64,000 bases of DNA from Meinhardsimonia xiamenensis. Lineage in GTDB: Bacteria > Pseudomonadota > Alphaproteobacteria > Rhodobacterales > Rhodobacteraceae. How positions within the stretch are numbered: position 1 is the stretch's first letter; each line of letters starts with the position of its first letter. A program made the translations under genes and the position numbers. The stretch lies in contig NZ_FNFV01000001.1 in NCBI RefSeq assembly GCF_900102905.1, positions 503,501 through 567,500 of the forward strand, in the 5' to 3' direction. This document shows positions 17,747 through 25,820 of the stretch, piece after piece. The notes below the pieces were generated by a model that did no database searches, had not been told where the DNA came from, and was given only the letters and a program-made list of their open reading frames with translations.

Positions 17747-18961
17747 ATGCCGGGGTCGCCCGCACTGGCGTTCTACCTGCTCGCCCGCCGTTCGGACCCG
17801 GCGACCGAGGCCGTGCCCGACTGGCCGGTGCGCCCGGAGGGAAAGCTCGTGTGGTTCCATGCCGGCCAGGCCCTTCCGACCCCGGCGGTCACGGCACTTG
17901 CCCGGCGGCTGAAAAGCGCCCGCCCCGGTCTGAATGTTCTCTTCACGTCTTCGGCGCGGCGCTTCCCGCCGGTGGCGGCGGGCGGTGTCGCATCCGCGGG
18001 GTTTCGAGTGCCGGTGCCGGCCGAGCGCACCGGCGCGGTGGACCGGTTTCTCCAGTACTGGCGCCCCGATCTGGGCGTGTGGACCGAATGCGATCTGCGC
18101 CCGGCCCTCGTTCGCGGCAGCGCGCGGGCCGGGGTGCCGCTGATCATGCTCGATGCGGGTACGGCGCGCCCGCATCAGGGTGCGTTTCGCTGGCGGCCGG
18201 GTATGACGCGCGCGCTGATGTCGGCATTTTCGCATGTGCTCGCCGGCGACGCGGAGGCGCTCGACGATTTCCGCCGGATGGGCGTTCGGGGCGACCGGCT
18301 CGAACATGCCGGCCGGCTCGAAGAGGCGGGGGTGCCGCTTCCCTGCAACCCAGCCGAGCATGAGGCGATGGTCGAGCTGTTGGGGGGCCGGCAGCTGTGG
18401 CTGGCGCACCGGGTGACCCCCGAAGAGGCGAATGCCGCGATTTCGGCACATCGCCGCCTCAGGGCCTATGCCCACAGGCTTCTGCTGGTGCTGCGGCCGG
18501 CCGATCCGGCACAGGGTCCGTTGCTTGCGCGGCGCCTGCGGGACGAGGGCTGGTCGGTGGGCCTGAGGAGCGCGGGTGACGAGCCCGAGGCGCAGGTGCA
18601 GATCTTTCTGGCCGACAGCGACGACGAGGATGGGCTGTGGTTCCGCCTCGCCCCGGTGAGCTTTCTCGGCTCCTCGCTCTACGGCGGGCCCGGCTGCGAC
18701 CCCTTCGAGCCAGCGGCGCTCGGTTCAGCGATCCTGCACGGGCCCAGCGTTCCGGCGCATGCGGAGGCCTGCGCGCGCCTCGCGCGCGCGGGCGGTGCGC
18801 GCATGGTTCAGAACGAGACCGAGCTTTTCCACGCCCTGGAGGAGCTTCTGGCGCCTGATCAGGCTGCGCGCATGGCGCAGGCGGCGTGGGAGCTGGCCTC
18901 GGCCGGCGCGGAGGTGACCGACCGCGCCATCGAAATCATCACCGAGATGCTCGACCGCTGA
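17747..18961 (+). CDS. KDO-transferase-like glycosyltransferase (divergent WaaA homologue)
   Basis: About 404 residues from ATG 17747. The start is uncertain: GTG 17744 or CTG 17723, which has GAGGAG eight bases upstream, are in frame. Overall it matches the 3-deoxy-D-manno-octulosonate transferase fold: VLFTSSARRFPP strand region, and FLGSSLYGGPGCDPFEPAALG matching the donor-binding GG-x-NPLEPA segment. The canonical catalytic motif (A-S-V-G-E) is replaced by HAGQALPTP, and the STHEGEE motif by AHRVTPEE. Activity on lipid A is therefore doubtful. No lpxK follows it. Confidence 0.75.
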   Translation: MPGSPALAFYLLARRSDPATEAVPDWPVRPEGKLVWFHAGQALPTPAVTALARRLKSARPGLNVLFTSSARRFPPVAAGGVASAGFRVPVPAERTGAVDRFLQYWRPDLGVWTECDLRPALVRGSARAGVPLIMLDAGTARPHQGAFRWRPGMTRALMSAFSHVLAGDAEALDDFRRMGVRGDRLEHAGRLEEAGVPLPCNPAEHEAMVELLGGRQLWLAHRVTPEEANAAISAHRRLRAYAHRLLLVLRPADPAQGPLLARRLRDEGWSVGLRSAGDEPEAQVQIFLADSDDEDGLWFRLAPVSFLGSSLYGGPGCDPFEPAALGSAILHGPSVPAHAEACARLARAGGARMVQNETELFHALEELLAPDQAARMAQAAWELASAGAEVTDRAIEIITEMLDR

Positions 18962-18967
18962 GCCGGG

Positions 18968-20110
18968 TCAGCGAATGCCAAGCTTGCGGCGGATTTCCTC
19001 ACCGTGCTCGTCGAGCTTCGGCGAGGGCCTTTCCAGCCTGAGCTCGCTTTCCGAGAAGCGGAAGGGCGCGCGCACCGTGGGCACGCCGCCGATCTCGGCC
19101 TGGAGCCCGCGATGGCGGATCTGCGGGTCGGCGAAGACCTCGGCGAGATCGTTGATCGGCCCGGCGGGAATGCCCTCCGCCTCGCAGGCGGCCAAGAGCT
19201 CGGCCTTCCCCCGCTTCAGCGTTGCCTCGGTGAGCAGCCGCGTGAGTTCCTCGCGGTGCGCGATGCGGTCGGCATTGGTCAGATAGTCGGGATGCTCTGC
19301 CATCCAGTCGAGCCCGAGCACGCGGCAGAGCCGCTGGTACTGGGCATCGTTGCCGGTGGCGATGATGATCCAGCCGTCGGCGCAGTCGAAGACCTGATAG
19401 GGCGCAAGATTGGGATGCGCGTTGCCGAGCCGCTGCGGCGGGGTGCCGGTGGTGAGGTAGTTCATCGCCTGATTGGCGGTGACCGCCGTGGCCACGTCGA
19501 GAAGCGACATGTCGATCCACTGCCCGCGGCCGATGCGGTCGCGCTCGCGCAGCGCGGCGAGGATCGCCACCACCGAATAGACCCCGGTGAAGATGTCGGC
19601 CACCGCAACGCCAACCTTCTGCGGCTGGCCATCGGGCTCGCCGGTGACGGACATGATGCCGGACATGCCCTGGATGATGTAGTCATAGCCCGCGCGGTGG
19701 GCGTAGGGGCCATCCTGCCCGAAGCCGGTGATCGAGCAGTAGACGAGACCGGGGTTGAGGCTCGCGAGGCTGTCGTAATCAAGCCCGTATTTCTTCAGCC
19801 CGCCGACCTTGAAGTTCTCGATGACCACGTCGGCATCGCGGACGAGCGCGCGCACCGTCTCCTGGCCTTCGGGCGTGGCGAAATCCACCGCGATCGAACG
19901 CTTGTTGCGATTGCAGCTGTGAAAGTAGCTAGCCGACACATCCCCCTCGCGCTCGACGAATGGCGGCCCCCACTGGCGGGTGTCGTCGCCCCTGGGGCTT
20001 TCGACCTTGATCACGTCGGCGCCGAGGTCGGCCAGCATCTGCCCGGCCCAGGGGCCGGCCAGAATGCGTGCCAGTTCAACGACCTTGAGCCCTTCGAGCG
20101 GTGCGCCCAT
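18968..20110 (-). CDS. CaiB/BaiF-family CoA-transferase
   Basis: A 380-residue class III CoA-transferase that moves CoA between carboxylic acids. LKVVELARILAGPWAGQMLADLGADVIKVE (split across 8-37) is the family N-terminus. SITGFGQDGPY and GYDYIIQGMSGIMSVTGE surround the catalytic aspartate region, and the C-terminal LGIR ends as in succinyl-CoA or formyl-CoA transferases. Substrate unknown. It converges on the KDO-transferase gene with six bases between. The thioredoxin gene upstream is in the same direction, seven bases away. Confidence 0.9.
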   Translation of the reverse strand: MGAPLEGLKVVELARILAGPWAGQMLADLGADVIKVESPRGDDTRQWGPPFVEREGDVSASYFHSCNRNKRSIAVDFATPEGQETVRALVRDADVVIENFKVGGLKKYGLDYDSLASLNPGLVYCSITGFGQDGPYAHRAGYDYIIQGMSGIMSVTGEPDGQPQKVGVAVADIFTGVYSVVAILAALRERDRIGRGQWIDMSLLDVATAVTANQAMNYLTTGTPPQRLGNAHPNLAPYQVFDCADGWIIIATGNDAQYQRLCRVLGLDWMAEHPDYLTNADRIAHREELTRLLTEATLKRGKAELLAACEAEGIPAGPINDLAEVFADPQIRHRGLQAEIGGVPTVRAPFRFSESELRLERPSPKLDEHGEEIRRKLGIR

Positions 20111-20117
20111 CGGCGGC

Positions 20118-20786
20118 CTACTCTGCCTTGGCGAGTTCGGCCTCGATCAGCTCGGCCATTTTCTCGTAGGCCATGTTCTTGTAGGTGGTCCCACCGATCA
20201 CGAAGGAGGGCGTTGCCTCCACCCCGTCGCGGGTGGCGTTTTCCTGGTAGCGCGCGACCATGGCAAGCGCGAGGTCGCGGTTGGTCAGGCAGGCGTCGAG
20301 CCGCTCGTCGGAAAGCCCCGCCGCGCGGCCGAGCCGGCGCAGATTGTCGGCGATGCCCGCGGCGTCGGTGGCATCAAGCCATTCCTTCTGCTTCTCGTAG
20401 AGCACGTCCACCATGGCGAAATAGCGTGCGCTGGCCGCGTCGTCGGCGCTGACTTCGCCTTCGGGAGTCTGCGCCACACAGCGCGCCACCATCCCCGCCC
20501 AGAGGCCGAACTGGTCGAAATAGACCTCGCGGTAGACGAGCTTCACCTTGCCGGTGTCGATGTAGTCGGCCTTCAGCTGCTTCAGCGGGCCGGCGTGGAA
20601 ATTGCGGCAGTGCGGGCAGGTGAAGGAGGCGTACTCGACGATGGTCACCGGCGCATCGGGGTTGCCAAGCACGAAATCCGGGGCAAGCGAGGTATCGACT
20701 TCGCTCTGGGACTGGGAAAAGGCTCCGGCCGTGAGCGTGACGAGGGCGAAGGCTGCGGCGGTGAGGGTGGAGAAGATGCGTTTCAT
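20118..20786 (-). CDS. DsbA-family periplasmic thioredoxin
   Basis: A 222-residue exported oxidoreductase: signal peptide MKRIFSTLTAAAFALVTLTAGAFS, then a thioredoxin fold with C57-P-H-C60 in SFTCPHCRNFH. CPHC is the oxidising DsbA active site. The helical insertion and C-terminal strand with TPSFVIGGTTYKN (cis-proline) follow. It would introduce disulfides in exported proteins. DUF721 (dciA-like) lies directly upstream, a common alphaproteobacterial pair. Confidence 0.93.
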   Translation of the reverse strand: MKRIFSTLTAAAFALVTLTAGAFSQSQSEVDTSLAPDFVLGNPDAPVTIVEYASFTCPHCRNFHAGPLKQLKADYIDTGKVKLVYREVYFDQFGLWAGMVARCVAQTPEGEVSADDAASARYFAMVDVLYEKQKEWLDATDAAGIADNLRRLGRAAGLSDERLDACLTNRDLALAMVARYQENATRDGVEATPSFVIGGTTYKNMAYEKMAELIEAELAKAE

Positions 20787-20809
20787 GGCAGTCCTGCTGT
20801 TGGGCCGCT

Positions 20810-21301
20810 TCAGGCGCGGCTTCTGGAAAGGATGTTCTGCCCGAGCGAGGCCAGGGCTCTGCGCAGGCGCTCATCGGAAACCTCGCGCGCGAGGGTTTCG
20901 GCCTGCCGGGCGGCTTCGGGGTCGGGCCTGGGGCTTTCGAACGAGCGCTCAGGCTCGCCGAAGCCTGCCGCATGTGTCTGGGTGATGCGGATGCGCGAAA
21001 TTGCGTTGTAGCCGTAACAGGCGTTGACCCGCTCGCGAATGCGCGGCACCTCCGCCTGCACGAAGGGCGCGTGCGCCCCCGAGGTCAGAAGCGTCAGCGT
21101 CGCGCCGAAGCCGCCCTGCGCATAGCTCACCTTCACCGGCCGGGCGATACGCGCGATCTCCTCGCCCACGATCTCGGGCCAGCGGGTCAGCAGCCGGGCA
21201 ACGGCGAAACCGCGTGCCTCGGAAACGGCGCGAAGGGGGCGGTCCATGAACGCCGCCGCGCGCTGAAATCCCCGTCGCCCGCGCTCCGCCTGCATCGCCA
21301 T
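20810..21301 (-). CDS. DUF721 (DciA-like) protein
   Basis: About 163 residues from ATG 21299-21301 (GAGG five bases upstream); an in-frame GTG at 21316 is less convincing. LLTRWPEIVGEEIARIARPVKV is the DUF721 core, followed by strands with LTLLTSGAHAPFVQAEVPRIRERVN. In other bacteria DUF721/DciA proteins load the replicative helicase DnaB at origins; whether this one does so is inference. It sits divergent from mutY with about 125 bases between. Confidence 0.8.
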   Translation of the reverse strand: MAMQAERGRRGFQRAAAFMDRPLRAVSEARGFAVARLLTRWPEIVGEEIARIARPVKVSYAQGGFGATLTLLTSGAHAPFVQAEVPRIRERVNACYGYNAISRIRITQTHAAGFGEPERSFESPRPDPEAARQAETLAREVSDERLRRALASLGQNILSRSRA

Positions 21302-21426
21302 GCCAGCCTCAGCCACCTTCCGTCGTTCGCGGGCAGCCCTGATGGACGTCGCCGCGCGTGCGGCTATTGTAAGCCCGCAGGCAGCGGGTTCCAGAGGAAT
21401 CGGGCCGGGCGAGAGGTGACACTTGC

Positions 21427-22515
21427 GTGAACACTGAACACTGGACGAAGGCCGAACTGCGCGCGCGGCTTCTGGCCTGGTATGACGCGAATGCCCGCGC
21501 GCTGCCCTGGCGGGTGGGGCCGGCCGAGCGGGCGCGCGGGGTCAGGCCCGACCCCTACCGCGTCTGGCTTTCGGAAGTGATGCTGCAGCAGACCACGGTG
21601 GCGGTGGTGCGCCGCTATTTCGCCCGGTTCACCGAGCTCTGGCCGCGCGTCGAGGATCTCGCCGCCGCCAGCGAAGCGCAGGTGATGGCCGAGTGGGCGG
21701 GGCTTGGCTACTACGCGCGGGCCCGCAACCTGCACGCCTGCGCACGGATCGTCGCCGAGGCCGGCGGGCGGTTTCCCTCCACCCGCGAGGGGCTCGAGAA
21801 GCTGCCGGGCATCGGCCCCTATACCGCCGCCGCCATCGCCGCCATCGCCCATGATGCGCCCGAGGCGGTGGTGGATGGCAATGTGGAGCGGGTCATGGCG
21901 CGCCTCCACGCGGTCGAAGAGCCCCTGCCCAAGGCCAAGCCGCGGCTCGCCGCCCATGCCGCAGCGCTCGTCTCGCCGCACCGGCCGGGCGACTTCGCGC
22001 AGGCGATGATGGATCTCGGCGCCACCGTCTGCACGCCGCGCGCGCCGGCCTGCGGGCGCTGCCCGCTGGCCTTCGCGTGCGCCGCCCGCGCCTCGGGACT
22101 CGCCCGCGAGCTTCCGCGCCGCGCGGCGAAGACGCCAAAGCCGCGGCGGCGGGGCATCGCCTATGTGGCGCGGCGCGCCGGTGACGGCGCCTGGCTTCTG
22201 GAGCGCCGCCCGCCCCGCGGCCTTCTCGGTGGCACTCTGGGCTGGCCGGTCAGCGAGTGGACGGAGGGCGACGCCCCCGCGCCGGCGCCGCCGCTTGCCG
22301 CCGAGTGGAGCGATGCGGGGGCGCGGGTGCGCCACACCTTCACCCATTTCCACCTCGAGCTGGAGGTGTTCGTCACGCTCGCCGCCCCGGGGGTGGAGCC
22401 GCGGCGCGGCAGCTTCGTGCCTGCGGAGGCGTTTCGCGCCGAGGCGCTGCCGAGCCTGATGCGCAAGGTGCATGCGGTGGCGCGCGAGCATCCCGCGATT
22501 GCGGCGGTTTCTTGA
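21427..22515 (+). CDS. mutY: A/G-specific adenine glycosylase MutY
   Basis: A 362-residue base-excision repair enzyme that removes adenine mispaired with 8-oxoguanine. Catalytic acidic and HhH motifs are present: SEVMLQQTTV, LEKLPGIGPYTAAAIAAIA and the aspartate of VVDGNVERV. The 4Fe-4S ligands are C-x6-C-x2-C-x5-C in CTPRAPACGRCPLAFAC, and a C-terminal NUDIX-like domain reads the 8-oxoG (HTFTHFHLELEV). GTG start. Full family length. Confidence 0.97.
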   Translation: MNTEHWTKAELRARLLAWYDANARALPWRVGPAERARGVRPDPYRVWLSEVMLQQTTVAVVRRYFARFTELWPRVEDLAAASEAQVMAEWAGLGYYARARNLHACARIVAEAGGRFPSTREGLEKLPGIGPYTAAAIAAIAHDAPEAVVDGNVERVMARLHAVEEPLPKAKPRLAAHAAALVSPHRPGDFAQAMMDLGATVCTPRAPACGRCPLAFACAARASGLARELPRRAAKTPKPRRRGIAYVARRAGDGAWLLERRPPRGLLGGTLGWPVSEWTEGDAPAPAPPLAAEWSDAGARVRHTFTHFHLELEVFVTLAAPGVEPRRGSFVPAEAFRAEALPSLMRKVHAVAREHPAIAAVS

Positions 22516-22578
22516 CCCCGTGCGGCACGCGGGCTAGGCGAAGCCGGACAGACAACCGAACCAGTCAGGACATCAGCC

Positions 22579-23685
22579 ATGAGCAAGCCCTCCCTCTTGA
22601 TCCTTCCCGGAGACGGTATCGGCCCCGAGGTGATGGCCGAGGTCGAGCGCATCATCGACTGGTTCGGCGAAAAGCGCGGGCTCGAGTTCGACGTCACCCG
22701 CGATCTCGTCGGCGGCGCGGCCTATGACGTCCACGGCACCCCGCTCACCGACGAGACCATGGCCCGAGCGCAAGAGGTCGATGCCGTGCTGCTCGGCGCC
22801 GTGGGCGGGCCGAAGTATGACAGCCTGCCCTTCGAGCTGAAGCCCGAGCGCGGCCTTCTGCGGCTCAGGAAGGAGATGGACCTTTACGCCAACCTCCGCC
22901 CCGCCCAGTGTTTCGATGCGCTGGCCGATTTCTCCTCGCTCAAGCGCGAGGTGGTGGCCGGGCTCGATATCATGATCGTGCGCGAGCTGACCTCCGGCAT
23001 CTATTTCGGTGAGCCGCGCGGCATCTTCCGCGAAGGCAACGAGCGCGTGGGCATCAACACCCAGCGCTATACCGAGTCCGAGATCGCGCGCGTGGCGCGC
23101 TCGGCCTTCGAGTTGGCGCGGCGGCGCTCGGGCAAGGTCTGCTCGATGGAGAAGGCGAACGTGATGGAATCGGGCGTGCTCTGGCGCGAGGTCGTGCAGG
23201 AGGTTCACGACGCCGAATACCCCGATGTGGAGCTCAGCCACATGTATGCCGACGCGGGCGCCATGCAGCTCGTGCGCTGGCCCAAGCAGTTTGACGTGAT
23301 CGTCACCGACAATCTCTTTGGCGACCTTTTGTCGGATGCCGCCGCGATGCTCACCGGCTCGCTCGGCATGCTGCCCTCGGCCTCGCTCGGCGCGCCGATG
23401 GAAAACGGCCGGCCCAAGGCGCTCTACGAGCCGGTGCATGGCTCGGCGCCGGACATTGCCGGGCAGGGCAAGGCCAACCCCTGCGCCTGCATCCTGAGCT
23501 TCGCCATGGCGCTGCGCTATTCCTTCGATCAGGGCGCGGAGGCCGACCGGCTCGAGCGGGCGGTGGAGAAGGTTCTGGCCGACGGCGTGCGCACCGCCGA
23601 TCTCATTCAGGCCGAGGGGGCCAGCCCGGTTTCCACCTCACAGATGGGCGACGCCATTCTCGCCGCGCTTGACGCGAGTCTTTGA
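22579..23685 (+). CDS. leuB: 3-isopropylmalate dehydrogenase
   Basis: A 368-residue NAD-dependent decarboxylating dehydrogenase of leucine synthesis. GDGIGPEV at the N-terminus and [23 protein letters not shown] (metal and NAD region, split at 250-275) are diagnostic, with [13 protein letters not shown] for NAD. The usual leuC/leuD neighbours are not in the window. It is followed by a 212-base gap with a strongly structured element. Confidence 0.97.
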   Translation: MSKPSLLILPGDGIGPEVMAEVERIIDWFGEKRGLEFDVTRDLVGGAAYDVHGTPLTDETMARAQEVDAVLLGAVGGPKYDSLPFELKPERGLLRLRKEMDLYANLRPAQCFDALADFSSLKREVVAGLDIMIVRELTSGIYFGEPRGIFREGNERVGINTQRYTESEIARVARSAFELARRRSGKVCSMEKANVMESGVLWREVVQEVHDAEYPDVELSHMYADAGAMQLVRWPKQFDVIVTDNLFGDLLSDAAAMLTGSLGMLPSASLGAPMENGRPKALYEPVHGSAPDIAGQGKANPCACILSFAMALRYSFDQGAEADRLERAVEKVLADGVRTADLIQAEGASPVSTSQMGDAILAALDASL

Positions 23686-23710
23686 CGCGCCGCCGACAGT
23701 CACAAGAGAC

Positions 23711-23835
23711 AAGGGGAGCGCCCGGCCCGAGGGTGGGCGCGATGAAGCGCCCGCCCTGGGGGACGGATCGGGCGCTGCCCGGCCTGACGGCCGGGCGGTC
23801 CCCCGGACGGAACCCTTCGCAAGCAGCGAAGGACG
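23711..23835 (+). other. Highly structured intergenic element after leuB
   Basis: Several strong pairings stack in 125 bases. Hairpin A: GGGTGGGCGC (23731-23740) with GCGCCCGCCC (23747-23756), loop GATGAA. Hairpin B: GCCCGGCC (23777-23784) with GGCCGGGC (23789-23796), loop TGAC, enclosed by GGGGGAC (23758-23764) and GTCCCCC (23798-23804). Hairpin C: CCTTCGC (23814-23820) with GCGAAGG (23826-23832). AGCGCCCG (23717-23724) can alternatively pair with CGGGCGCT (23769-23776). No T run follows, so it is not a classical terminator. Could be a leuB 3' RNA, an sRNA or an extragenic repeat; I cannot name a family. Confidence 0.5.
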
Positions 23836-23842
23836 AGACCGC

Positions 23843-23870
23843 TTGGCACCGCTTCTCGAACGCCTAGACT
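23843..23870 (+). promoter_or_regulatory. Putative sigma-70 promoter of the SDR gene
   Basis: TTGGCA (23843-23848), 16-base spacer, TAGACT (23865-23870), ending 27 bases before the ATG. A good ribosome-binding site (GGGAGG) follows. It places transcription start after the structured element, so that element would not be in the SDR leader if this promoter is used. Confidence 0.4.
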
Positions 23871-23897
23871 GGCCGCGCGAGACAGGGAGGAGAGACC

Positions 23898-24638
23898 ATG
23901 CGGCTTGAGGGCAAGACAGCGATCGTCACCGGCGGCGGCTCCGGCTTTGGCGAGGGCATCGTGCGGCGCTTTGCATCCGAAGGCGCGCAGGTGATGGTCG
24001 CCGACATCAATTCCGAGGCCGCCGCGCGCGTGGCCGACGAGGTGGGCGGGCTGGCGCAGAAGGTGGATGTCTCCGACGGCGCCAGCGTCGATGAAATGGC
24101 CGATGCCGCGCTTTCGGCCTTCGGCCATGTCGACATTCTCGTCAACAACGCCGGCATCACCCATCTGCCCATGCCGCTCGAGGACGTGCCCGAGGCCGAT
24201 TTCGACCGGGTGTTCGCCGTCAACGCCAAGTCGGTCTATCTCACCGCCCGCGCGCTGGTGCCGCACATGAAGGCGCGGGGGAAGGGGGCGATCCTCAACG
24301 TCGCCTCCACCGCCGGCATCAGCCCACGGCCCAACCTCAACTGGTACAACGCCTCGAAGGGCTGGATGATCACCGCGACGAAGACCATGGCGGTGGAGCT
24401 CGCCCCCCATGGCATCCGCGTCAACGCAGTGGCGCCGGTTGCGGGAGAGACCCCGCTTCTGAAGAGCTTTCTCGGCGAGGACACGCCTGAGCGCCGCGCG
24501 GCCTTTCTTGCCACCATTCCGCTCGGGCGGTTCTCGACGCCCGAGGATCTGGGCAACGCCGCGCTCTACCTCTGCTCCGACGAGGCCAGCATGGTTACCG
24601 GCGTGGCGCTGGAGGTGGACGGCGGACGCTGCATATGA
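23898..24638 (+). CDS. Short-chain dehydrogenase/reductase
   Basis: A 246-residue classical SDR. Cofactor motif TGGGSGFG (11-18), D-x-N pattern after the second strand (ADINSE), NNAG near 87-90 and the catalytic Y-x3-K in WYNASKG are all present, with the Ser in NVASTAG. The acidic residue after strand two suggests NAD(H) preference. C-terminus EVDGGRCI is typical of the 3-oxoacyl-ACP reductase-like group. Its stop overlaps the start of the P1 peptidase gene, so they are co-translated. Confidence 0.92.
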   Translation: MRLEGKTAIVTGGGSGFGEGIVRRFASEGAQVMVADINSEAAARVADEVGGLAQKVDVSDGASVDEMADAALSAFGHVDILVNNAGITHLPMPLEDVPEADFDRVFAVNAKSVYLTARALVPHMKARGKGAILNVASTAGISPRPNLNWYNASKGWMITATKTMAVELAPHGIRVNAVAPVAGETPLLKSFLGEDTPERRAAFLATIPLGRFSTPEDLGNAALYLCSDEASMVTGVALEVDGGRCI

Positions 24639-25648
24639 GCCCGGCCATGCGCCCCGGCGCGCGCAACCTCATCACCGATGTGGAGGGGCTCCTCGTCGGA
24701 AATGCCGCGGACGCGCGGCTGAAGTCCGGCGTGACGGTGCTGACGGCCGCGTCGCCCTTCACGGCGGCTGTGCATGTGATGGGAGGCGCGCCCGGCACGC
24801 GGGAGACGGACCTTCTGGCCCCCGAGAACCTCGTCAGCGAGGTCGATGCGCTGGTGCTTTCGGGCGGCTCGGCGCTGGGGCTTGCGGCGGCTTCCGGCGT
24901 GGCAGATGCGCTGCGCGAGCAGGGGCGCGGCTTTGCGGTGGGCGATCAGCGGGTGCCGATCGTGCCCGGCGCGATCCTCTTCGATCTTCTGAATGGCGGC
25001 GACAAGGGCTGGGTGCAGAACCCCTATCCCGCGCTTGGGCGCGCGGCGCTCCTGCAGGCGGCCGAGGATTTCGCCCTTGGCAGCGAAGGGGCGGGCGCGG
25101 GGGCCACGGTGGCGGGGCTCAAGGGCGGGCTCGGCTCGGCCTCGGTGGTGCTGCCCTCGGGCGTGACGGTGGGCGCGCTGGTGGCCGTCAATGCGCTGGG
25201 CTCGCCCGTGGGCGACGCGCGCGGGCGCTTCTGGGCCGCGCCCTTCGAGTTCGGCGAGGAGTTCGGCGGGCTGGGCCTGCCCGAGCCGCCCGACCCCGCC
25301 GCGCTGCCCGCGCTCAAGACCCACGCACCCGAGCCCGGCGCCAACACCACCATTGCCATCGTCGCCACCGATGCGCGGCTGACCAAGGCCGAGGCGCGGC
25401 GCATGGCCATCGCCGCCCATGACGGCATGGCGCGCGCGATCGTGCCAAGCCACACGCCCTTTGACGGCGATCTCGTCTTCGCCGCTGCCACCGGCAGCCG
25501 CGCGCTTTCCGACCCGGCCGCCGAGCTTCTGCTCATCGGCCATGCCGCGGCCAGCTGCCTTGCGCGCGCCATCGCCCGCGGCGTGCACGCCGCGCGCCCC
25601 GCGCCGGGCGACGCGCTGCCCGCCTGGTGCGAGCGGTTCGCGGGCTGA
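24635..25648 (+). CDS. P1-family (DmpA/S58) N-terminal-nucleophile peptidase
   Basis: A 337-residue member of the P1/DmpA L-aminopeptidase family, which self-cleaves to expose a Ser or Thr nucleophile. Typical segments are ARNLITDVEGLLVGN at the start, LSGGSALGLAAASGVADAL, GLKGGLGSASVVLPSG, and NTTIAIVATDARLTK, which contains a plausible Thr nucleophile. Substrates may be D- or L-amino-acid amides or beta-peptides. It overlaps the SDR gene by four bases. A creatinase follows 170 bases on; a shared role in amide catabolism is possible. Confidence 0.88.
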   Translation: MSPAMRPGARNLITDVEGLLVGNAADARLKSGVTVLTAASPFTAAVHVMGGAPGTRETDLLAPENLVSEVDALVLSGGSALGLAAASGVADALREQGRGFAVGDQRVPIVPGAILFDLLNGGDKGWVQNPYPALGRAALLQAAEDFALGSEGAGAGATVAGLKGGLGSASVVLPSGVTVGALVAVNALGSPVGDARGRFWAAPFEFGEEFGGLGLPEPPDPAALPALKTHAPEPGANTTIAIVATDARLTKAEARRMAIAAHDGMARAIVPSHTPFDGDLVFAAATGSRALSDPAAELLLIGHAAASCLARAIARGVHAARPAPGDALPAWCERFAG

Positions 25649-25820
25649 GCCGCCTTGCCTCACCCCGTGCTTGCCCGAGGGCGCTGGAGCGCGTATTTCC
25701 CGGCATGGAGCCCCGGCGATGGCGTCGCCGGCACGCGCGCTCCCTGTCCGTCCTGAACGCCGGGACCTTTTGGCGGTGCGGGACGGTGGCGAACCCCCGC
25801 ACCCGGTGGGAGGTTCGACG

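Noticed and set aside
23843..23858. TTGGCAC resembling a sigma-54 -24 box
   Set aside because: The -12 TGC element is missing; the sequence fits a sigma-70 promoter instead.
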